Source: Clostridiaceae bacterium (lineage in GTDB: Bacteria; Bacillota; Clostridia; Oscillospirales; Acutalibacteraceae). From it: 36,382 nt of DNA. A model generated the notes under the pieces. That model saw only the letters and a list, made by a program, of their open reading frames with translations, made no database searches and was not told the DNA's origin. Positions 31,626 through 36,382 of the stretch are shown here, in pieces (positions within the stretch are counted from its first letter, which is position 1; every line of letters starts with the position of its first letter). The translations under genes and the position numbers were made by a program. The stretch is from the NCBI GenBank assembly GCA_016285645.1, contig JAEERC010000026.1, positions 1-36,382 on the forward strand, written 5' to 3'.

Positions 31626-32153
31626 ATGAAAAATAAAACGAAGGGCAACGGCACTTTCAAAATAATAATCTGCGGCGGCAGACATTTTGACGATTACGAA
31701 TATCTCAAAGCGTCCTGCGATTCCGTCATTTCACAAATAGGAACGGATAAGGGGATTGAAATAGTCAGCGGTCACTGTAAGGGCTGCGATATGCTCAGCG
31801 AAAAATACGCGGAAGAGCGCGGATATAAACTTACCGTATTTCCCGCCGAATGGAAAAAATACGGCAAATCCGCGGGCATAAAAAGGAATATCCGGATGAT
31901 TGAGTATATCGAAGTTCCCGACAGCGCGGTTATTGCCTTCGTCAGCGAGAACACCAAGGGCACAAGGTTCACAGTAAAAGAAGCGGAGAGAAACGGAATT
32001 GCCACCTATGTTTTTGAGTATATGCCCGGCAAAAAGGAAAAGGCATCGGTAAGGGAGATTACCGACAGCGAGTATGAAAGCATTGTTGACAAGGCGTTTT
32101 CCTCCGCGGCTATGAAAATATCAGCTGAACCCCCATACAAAAACCGGAGTTGA
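31626..32153 (+). CDS. DUF2493/SLOG protein, truncated C terminus, 175 aa
   Basis: SLOG motifs: IIICGGRHFDDYEYL, VSGHCKGCDMLSEKYA, FPAEWKKYGKSAG, and NTKGTRFTVKEAE. It is nearly identical to residues 9-160 of the protein at 33871 (roughly nine amino-acid differences by eye). Just after that shared part the frame runs into a fragment of a different gene, giving a short false tail (ISAEPPYKNRS) and a stop at 32151. The SLOG domain itself is complete, so the protein may still fold and bind its ligand. GAGGTG lies five bases before the ATG at 31626. It belongs with the family B gene directly upstream. Confidence 0.87.
   Translation: MKNKTKGNGTFKIIICGGRHFDDYEYLKASCDSVISQIGTDKGIEIVSGHCKGCDMLSEKYAEERGYKLTVFPAEWKKYGKSAGIKRNIRMIEYIEVPDSAVIAFVSENTKGTRFTVKEAERNGIATYVFEYMPGKKEKASVREITDSEYESIVDKAFSSAAMKISAEPPYKNRS
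31661..32118 (+). repeat. Copy 1 of a 458-bp duplicated SLOG segment
   Basis: It matches 33894-34351 without length difference at about 94% identity by eye, with mostly third-position changes. It starts at the first strand of the SLOG domain and ends at CCTCCGCGGCTATGAAAA, after which the two loci have nothing in common. Confidence 0.9.
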
Positions 32154-32220
32154 CGCCGCGCCCGCGGGCGAAGAGGCAATTACATTTGATGAGTTTTTAA
32201 AACTGTTTGAGGAGAATTGA
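32125..32220 (+). pseudogene. Remnant of the 3' end of a family A gene
   Basis: Bases 32125-32214 align without gaps to 30587-30676, the end of the 297-aa gene. In its own frame the fragment still reads NPHTKTGVDAAPAGEEAITF and DEFLKLFEEN before a stop at 32218-32220. It has no start codon or upstream body. The SLOG frame crosses it in another frame. It shows that a second family A gene stood before 32224 and lost all but its end by a deletion that joined it to the SLOG gene. Confidence 0.85.
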
Positions 32221-32223
32221 ATT

Positions 32224-32583
32224 ATGGGATATTTTTCAATGTTGGATATTGATCACGAAGATTACAGTTATCCTCCGCCGGAGCGTCAGCTTGAAATGAG
32301 GCTTGACATATTGAAAGACCGGTTGCGGGAATTAAAAGAAAAAGATGCGGTATACAGATCCGGAGATTATTTGTCCGGGGATGATATAAGATATGTTCAG
32401 CCTGAGAGTCTGAAATGTATTTATCATGTGGAAAAAGCAATTGAGATGGCAATTAAGGATTTGAGCGAAAAATACGGAATTGTCGTAACCGAAAACGGAT
32501 ATCGGGAATATGACGAATCAGGACAACAGGCTGTATTTGGTTTAAATAAAACTCAAGCAAATCAGCTTATAACAGCAGCATAA
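32224..32583 (+). CDS. Small unrecognised island protein, 119 aa
   Basis: Not recognised. It begins GYFSMLDIDHEDYSYPPPER, continues as a charged helix (LEMRLDILKDRLRELKEKD) and ends in a polar part with no motif. There is no signal peptide. GAGGAG lies eight bases before the ATG; that ribosome site is itself part of the family A remnant, so the old gene end now serves this gene. Codon use is AT-richer than left of 27 kb. Coding status rests on the good start, length and position in a run of same-strand genes. Confidence 0.65.
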   Translation: MGYFSMLDIDHEDYSYPPPERQLEMRLDILKDRLRELKEKDAVYRSGDYLSGDDIRYVQPESLKCIYHVEKAIEMAIKDLSEKYGIVVTENGYREYDESGQQAVFGLNKTQANQLITAA

Positions 32584-32616
32584 AGAAAACCATAAACAAT
32601 AACGGAGGAATTGATT

Positions 32617-33126
32617 ATGAAAGTAACATCGGCGCAGGCAGCCAAAATACTCAGAAACTTTACAAATGAACTGAATGACCTGCTCAGGCTTGAAAACAAG
32701 GTGAGCACATTTGTTGCCGCCGTGGGCGAAGATCCGGAAAGCGTAAGGCCCGCTTACAGCTTTGAAGAAACCGCGGCAAAAAAGAAGGCACTTGAAGAAA
32801 AGATAAGAAAAATAAAGCACGCCTTGAATGTATTCAATACCAACACTGTTGTGCCGGGCTTCAATATGACCGTTGACGAGGTGCTTGTATATATGCCGCA
32901 ACTGACCGCGGATGTATCGCGTCTCAACAGCCTTAAGTCGGCTCTGCCCAAAGAAAGAGTTGATTCTTATGGTAAAACAAGTGTCGGCCTTATAGATTAC
33001 CGCTATGCGAATTATGATATTGCGGCCGCAGAGCGAGAATATCAGACCACCGCCGACACACTTGCAAAGCTTCAGCTTGCTCTTGATGCCGTCAACAACA
33101 CAGCCGAGTTTGAAATTGATATTTGA
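32617..33126 (+). CDS. DIP1984-like helical protein, 169 aa
   Basis: A largely helical protein with a coiled-coil-like stretch (KKKALEEKIRKIKHALNVF). It continues with a FNTNTVVPGFNMTVDEVL motif and a second helical pair near the end. The 'x-N-T-N' turn between charged helices resembles the DIP1984-type family, whose function is not established. CGGAGGA lies six bases before the ATG at 32617; the TTG at 32611 is rejected. It follows the 119-aa gene and precedes a ~300-base stretch without genes. Family assignment is tentative. Confidence 0.7.
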   Translation: MKVTSAQAAKILRNFTNELNDLLRLENKVSTFVAAVGEDPESVRPAYSFEETAAKKKALEEKIRKIKHALNVFNTNTVVPGFNMTVDEVLVYMPQLTADVSRLNSLKSALPKERVDSYGKTSVGLIDYRYANYDIAAAEREYQTTADTLAKLQLALDAVNNTAEFEIDI

Positions 33127-33428
33127 TAAAGAATAAATCCCGTCAGTGCGCTTCTCAAATCGAATAAAAGGCATTGTTGATGTTCAGAGTATGAGTTTTC
33201 CGTTATTCCTGTTGTTATCCGTTATTTATAAAGGTTTAATGTCAGAAGGAATATTCAACAAAACAGCGCGCTGCCGAAAGCTTCGGAGGATTAATTTGTT
33301 TAATCTGTCTACCCGGCGGAAGCACAGGGTTATATGCCGGGAATCTGTTATTAAAAAGGAACCGAGATGAATATTTACGAATAACTTAATCAGATATGAT
33401 TACAGCGAGCATTGAGGAGGAAGAGATT
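33127..33428 (+). other. 302-base intergenic stretch with hairpins, no supported gene
   Basis: Low-GC, no convincing ribosome site before any long frame; a 74-codon frame at 33146 has no support. Two inverted repeats are visible: CCGAAAGCTTCGG near 33283, and CCCGGC (33312-33317) with GCCGGG (33336-33341), flanked by the similar words AATCTGT on both sides. It may hold a small RNA, a leader or decayed sequence. No clear promoter is seen. Confidence 0.4.
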
Positions 33429-33860
33429 ATGAATGAAAAAAACGGATTTTCAAAAGCGTCCGCCGAAAAAGTGTTTATCGATGTAAAAAAACTTTATTCG
33501 GGTGTTGAAAAACACATCACGGGAATCAGAGCGGCTGACGAACGCGGCGGGTTTACGGATTATAAAGAAGGGGATCTTTATGATTTTAAGTACTGTAACT
33601 GCAGCTGTGTTCTGGATGACGGAAACATCATTTCCTTTAAAACGCAGTGGTATAAGGATGAGGAGTACCGCAAAGTTTTCGCCGATAAAAACAGCATTGA
33701 CCTCAAGGGCTTTGACACATTCGAGGAGTATATGAAATCCAAAGGCCTTGCCGCGGGTCCCGTCAGGGAGGAAAACGGCTGCAAATGGGATTACCGCCGC
33801 CTCTGCGAAAACGGCGGGGAATGCTTCACCCTGGAATATATCGGATTGTTTTTTTGCTGA
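33429..33860 (+). CDS. Unrecognised island protein (family B short form), 143 aa
   Basis: It matches residues 169-309 of the protein at 30687 nearly end to end: GVEKHITGIR, YCNCSCVLDDGNIISF, W-Y-K-D and LKGFDTFEEYMKSKGL. The family is unknown to me, and I see no catalytic pattern. The conserved Cys-x-Cys and Asp-Asp may be a binding site. GAGGAGGAAGAG lies in front of the ATG at 33429. It is followed ten bases later by a SLOG gene, as its relative is. The N-terminal module of the long form is absent, so this domain can stand alone. Confidence 0.8.
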   Translation: MNEKNGFSKASAEKVFIDVKKLYSGVEKHITGIRAADERGGFTDYKEGDLYDFKYCNCSCVLDDGNIISFKTQWYKDEEYRKVFADKNSIDLKGFDTFEEYMKSKGLAAGPVREENGCKWDYRRLCENGGECFTLEYIGLFFC

Positions 33861-33870
33861 AAGGAGAAAA

Positions 33871-35265
33871 ATGAGCAACGAAAACACAATGAGAATAATA
33901 ATCTGCGGCGGCAGACATTTTGACGATTACGAATATCTCAAAGCGTCTTGCGATTCCGTCATTTCACAAATAGGAACGGATAAGGAGATTGAAATAGTCA
34001 GCGGCCACTGTAAGGGCTGCGATATGCTCGGCGAAAAATACGCGGAAGAGCGTGGATATAAACTTACCGTATTTCCCGCTGAATGGAAAAAATACGGCAA
34101 ATCCGCGGGAATAAAAAGAAATATCCGGATGATTGAGTATATTGAAGTTCCCGACAGCGCGGTAATCGGCTTCGTAAGCGAAAATACAAAGGGCACAAGG
34201 TTCACCGTAAAAGAGGCGGAGAGAAACGGAATTGCCACCTATGTTTTTGAGTATATGCCCGGCAAGAAGGAGAAGACATCGGTAAAAGAAATTCCCGACA
34301 GCGAGTATGTAGGCATTGTTGACAGGGCGTTTTCCTCCGCGGCTATGAAAAAGTTTTATAAGAAAAAGGAAAACCGCCTGACAAAACACGGCATTGCCGA
34401 GGTTGTTATCGGTACGCCCGAAATGAATATTTATGAAAAATATGAAATTCTCAAAAAACTTGCCGGAACAGCCGACGGCGACCTGTACGAAAAGCTTAAT
34501 AATTATGCTGAGGATTTTGAAAACGCCATAGACGGGCTTCATAACTGCCGTGAGGGCGAAATATTCATTGTTCACGATGAATGGCCGGATAATGAATGTC
34601 GCAATATAGAGAGAGGTTCGTCATGGCCTTCCGCAAACTTTGAAAATTTGCTTAAAACCATTGCTCTTGACGAAATCGAGGAGGAGACAAATGCTCAGTC
34701 TCTCACCTGGGATGTCATTGAAAAATGGGCGCCCGACGGCAGCGGCGGCTTTATACAGAAATGCACTTATTACCATATTTACAAAAAGGGTATATGCTGG
34801 TTCGCTCCGTTCATTCCCGAGAAGGACAGGGACAACCGCGATTACTCTTTTGAGTGCAGTCAGTTGAATCTTGAAACCCCGTTCAGAACGGGAGACATAG
34901 CCCGTATTGACTGCACTCCTTTCGCTCCGCCCTTAACCGCGCTTATAGTCTATAACGGCGAACCGTGGGACTGCTGCAGTATTCTTGCTCTGTATTATGA
35001 TGACGGGAAGTATGACTGCGGGGCGGTAAAACACGCGGATTTCTGGCTGAGAAAATATATGTCCGATTTTCCGATTGTATCCCCGCTCTACCGCCTGCAT
35101 AAATTCACCGGCAGACTCGGCGAAAACGAGGAGATTTACAGGGAGATATCCGCTCTCATAAAGGGCGACAACAAAAAGGGCGACAAGGTGTGGGAGATTG
35201 TAAACAAAGAAGAAATCGGAACTCCCGAAGAACTGATGAAAAAGGTTAAAGAACTGAATTTATAA
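33871..35265 (+). CDS. SLOG domain fused to an unknown C-terminal domain, 464 aa
   Basis: Residues 8-135 form a complete SLOG/DUF2493 domain: IIICGGRHFDDYEYL, VSGHCKGCDMLGEKYA (43-58), FPAEWKKYGKSAG (69-81), NTKGTRFTVKEAE. After a Lys-rich linker (~160-185) comes a ~280-residue domain with helices, then TPFRTGDIARIDCTPFAPPL, IVYNGEPWDCCSI and YDCGAVKHADFW. Its general plan resembles the proteins at 27162 and 35276 (a helical front, then a '[FT]xxGD[IV]' strand segment), but the match is weak. AAAGGAG lies five bases before the ATG at 33871; longer starts run back into the previous gene. It is the intact form of the truncated copy at 31626 and precedes the 339-aa protein by ten bases. Confidence 0.83.
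   Translation: MSNENTMRIIICGGRHFDDYEYLKASCDSVISQIGTDKEIEIVSGHCKGCDMLGEKYAEERGYKLTVFPAEWKKYGKSAGIKRNIRMIEYIEVPDSAVIGFVSENTKGTRFTVKEAERNGIATYVFEYMPGKKEKTSVKEIPDSEYVGIVDRAFSSAAMKKFYKKKENRLTKHGIAEVVIGTPEMNIYEKYEILKKLAGTADGDLYEKLNNYAEDFENAIDGLHNCREGEIFIVHDEWPDNECRNIERGSSWPSANFENLLKTIALDEIEEETNAQSLTWDVIEKWAPDGSGGFIQKCTYYHIYKKGICWFAPFIPEKDRDNRDYSFECSQLNLETPFRTGDIARIDCTPFAPPLTALIVYNGEPWDCCSILALYYDDGKYDCGAVKHADFWLRKYMSDFPIVSPLYRLHKFTGRLGENEEIYREISALIKGDNKKGDKVWEIVNKEEIGTPEELMKKVKELNL
33894..34351 (+). repeat. Copy 2 of the 458-bp duplicated SLOG segment
   Basis: It matches 31661-32118 at about 94% by eye with equal length. Here the frame continues into the linker and C-terminal domain, so this copy is likely closer to the ancestral gene. 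Confidence 0.9.
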
Positions 35266-35275
35266 AGGAGAAAAA

Positions 35276-36295
35276 ATGGTTTTTACCGATCTGCTCAATT
35301 CCGAAAGCATAAGAGAATACTGGGAGGAAATTGACTATAAGCCCACACCCGTTGAGGCGGCGTGGCTTGTTTATGCCAACAACATCCTGAGTTTTGAAAA
35401 GAAGTGCGACTGCTGGGAGGAGATTATTGAAACCATGCCCGATACTCAGGTTCAGAAGCGCCTCCTCCGCTCCGGCTACAGCAGCCTTCACGCCTTTCTG
35501 CGCGATTATATGGCTCTCAAAAGAAAATTCCTTGAATGGTTTTATAACGGTGAGGGCTGCGTTTACACGGTTAAGGGTGTTGATGAAAGATATTATTCTT
35601 TGCCCGAAGGAGCGTTTTCTTCGGTTGACAAAGCCCTGGAATATATTAAAAACGAGTCGGGTCCCGATTGCTGTGAATTGTATGAAATCGGCAGACTCCC
35701 TGTTGACCCCGTTGCCGAAGTTTCGCAGTGCTGCCTGCTGCTCAATCACAACCTCGAGCCGGTCAGGGAGAGCCGATGGTGTTCGGGTGACTTTTGGGAA
35801 AACTGTTTAACGGAGGAGGAACAGGATATTCTGCTTGCGTTTGAAGCCATGTTCTTCGATTTTCCCGTTCCTTTCAAAAAAGGGGATGTCCTTTTTGATC
35901 CTTATCAAAGATACAATTTTTACGGCGATGAAGTGCCTGCACTGTATGTCTTTCTTGACAACTCCATACCCGAAGACAGAAGGCAGCTCTATATCGACGG
36001 CGAATGCGGCGACAGTACCGATATGGCTTTTTTCGGCTGCACTCTTTTGGGAGACGGCTCGCTGTTCCGCGAAGTTTTCGGCAATATTATGGATTTTGAG
36101 TTTTACCGCGGAGAATTTGAAGGCAAAAACCGTGTTATAAAAGCCGCTTCAAATTATGAAAAGGGACTTATCGACGGATATATTTTTTTGCGGGCGTATC
36201 ATCAGATAATTGAGCAGGAGAGGGCGAAAACCCTCGTTCCGCCGCTTTACGATGATGAAAATCTCGAACTTGCCGGCATCAATATAGACAAATAA
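35276..36295 (+). CDS. Unrecognised 339-aa island protein, paralogue of the gene at 27162
   Basis: Same family as the 330-aa protein at the other end of the island: IREYWEEIDYKPTPVEAAWL at the start, SLHAFLRDYMALK, FFDFPVPFKKGDVLF, and EVFGNIMDFEFY. Cysteines (TVKGVDERYY region onward: CCELYE, QCCLLL) are frequent. There is no signal or membrane segment. AAAGGAG lies six bases before ATG. It follows the SLOG fusion by ten bases, so the order SLOG then this family holds at both ends of the island, in opposite directions. Function is unknown; a common job with SLOG is inference from that repeated neighbour relation. Confidence 0.78.
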   Translation: MVFTDLLNSESIREYWEEIDYKPTPVEAAWLVYANNILSFEKKCDCWEEIIETMPDTQVQKRLLRSGYSSLHAFLRDYMALKRKFLEWFYNGEGCVYTVKGVDERYYSLPEGAFSSVDKALEYIKNESGPDCCELYEIGRLPVDPVAEVSQCCLLLNHNLEPVRESRWCSGDFWENCLTEEEQDILLAFEAMFFDFPVPFKKGDVLFDPYQRYNFYGDEVPALYVFLDNSIPEDRRQLYIDGECGDSTDMAFFGCTLLGDGSLFREVFGNIMDFEFYRGEFEGKNRVIKAASNYEKGLIDGYIFLRAYHQIIEQERAKTLVPPLYDDENLELAGINIDK

Positions 36296-36322
36296 TATGG
36301 GCGAAAATCGTCACATCGTCGA

Positions 36323-36351
36323 TTGTAAGCTTTATTCCGAAAAAGTATAAT
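36323..36351 (+). promoter_or_regulatory. Promoter for a gene beyond the window end
   Basis: TTGTAA (36323-36328), 17 bp, perfect TATAAT (36346-36351), then a ribosome site AAAGGGAG at the very end of the window. The next gene starts outside. Confidence 0.75.
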
Positions 36352-36382
36352 ATAATCAACAGTTTATAAAAGGGAGTTGATC

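Noticed and set aside
33146-33370. 74-codon open frame in the island gap
   Set aside because: No ribosome site, basic and low-complexity product, no similarity to its neighbours; most likely chance.
31626-35265. SLOG proteins read as DprA or lysine decarboxylase (LOG) enzymes
   Set aside because: The PGGxGTxxE motif of LOG and the DprA extensions are absent; the GGR-x-FDD and SGH-x-KG-x-D pattern fits DUF2493.
27162-36295. Island as a prophage or integrative element
   Set aside because: No integrase, transposase, capsid, replication or transfer gene and no flanking direct repeat or tRNA were seen within the window.

Overview
The window looks like a chromosomal piece from an anaerobic, Gram-positive, gut-type clostridium (Oscillospirales/Ruminococcaceae-like). 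The grounds are strong AGGAGG-type ribosome sites with several TTG/GTG starts, Gram-positive signal peptides and a lipobox, an anaerobic GlpA/DUF1667-type flavoprotein set, compact intrinsic terminators and moderate GC. This taxonomy is inference; there is no rRNA or marker gene to prove it. No tRNA, rRNA, CRISPR array, transposase or integrase is visible.

Layout. (1) 1-3635: the end of an exported protein, then a candidate RiPP (modified peptide) locus: a 79-aa four-Cys precursor-like peptide, a terminator, a membrane-anchored protein, an HPr-kinase-like P-loop protein, a radical SAM/SPASM enzyme and a PqqD-like protein. (2) 3639-6715 (minus): a DUF1667 protein, an FAD/NAD oxidoreductase and a GlpA-like FAD dehydrogenase with a [2Fe-2S] tail. 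(3) 6800-16682: a sugar/polyol catabolic neighbourhood. It has an MDR dehydrogenase divergent from an Lrp/AsnC regulator, two TIM-barrel epimerases divergent from a Gfo/Idh/MocA oxidoreductase, then NagB, a GH38 alpha-mannosidase and a glycerate kinase. (4) 16767-27109: an AAA+ ATPase, exported phosphoesterases, a lipoprotein, a C1 cysteine peptidase, citrate synthase, a cytosolic phosphodiesterase and a CHAP amidase. Five unrelated exported proteins in the window end in a similar amphipathic or hydrophobic tail. (5) 27162-36295: an accessory island of mostly unrecognised genes. It contains three DUF2493/SLOG proteins, a PPP-type metallophosphatase and several paralogous unknown families, with clear traces of duplication, fusion and deletion.

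The two best candidates for an undescribed system are the RiPP-like cluster at the left end and the SLOG/phosphatase island at the right end. In the island, an unknown domain followed by a SLOG protein occurs twice. The first copy is cut short by a recombination scar joining the SLOG gene, out of frame, to the last 90 bp of a paralogue of the gene at 29801. The second SLOG copy is fused to a C-terminal domain resembling the two large proteins at either end of the island. Starts were moved from the longest possible ORF wherever a ribosome site clearly favoured an internal codon.
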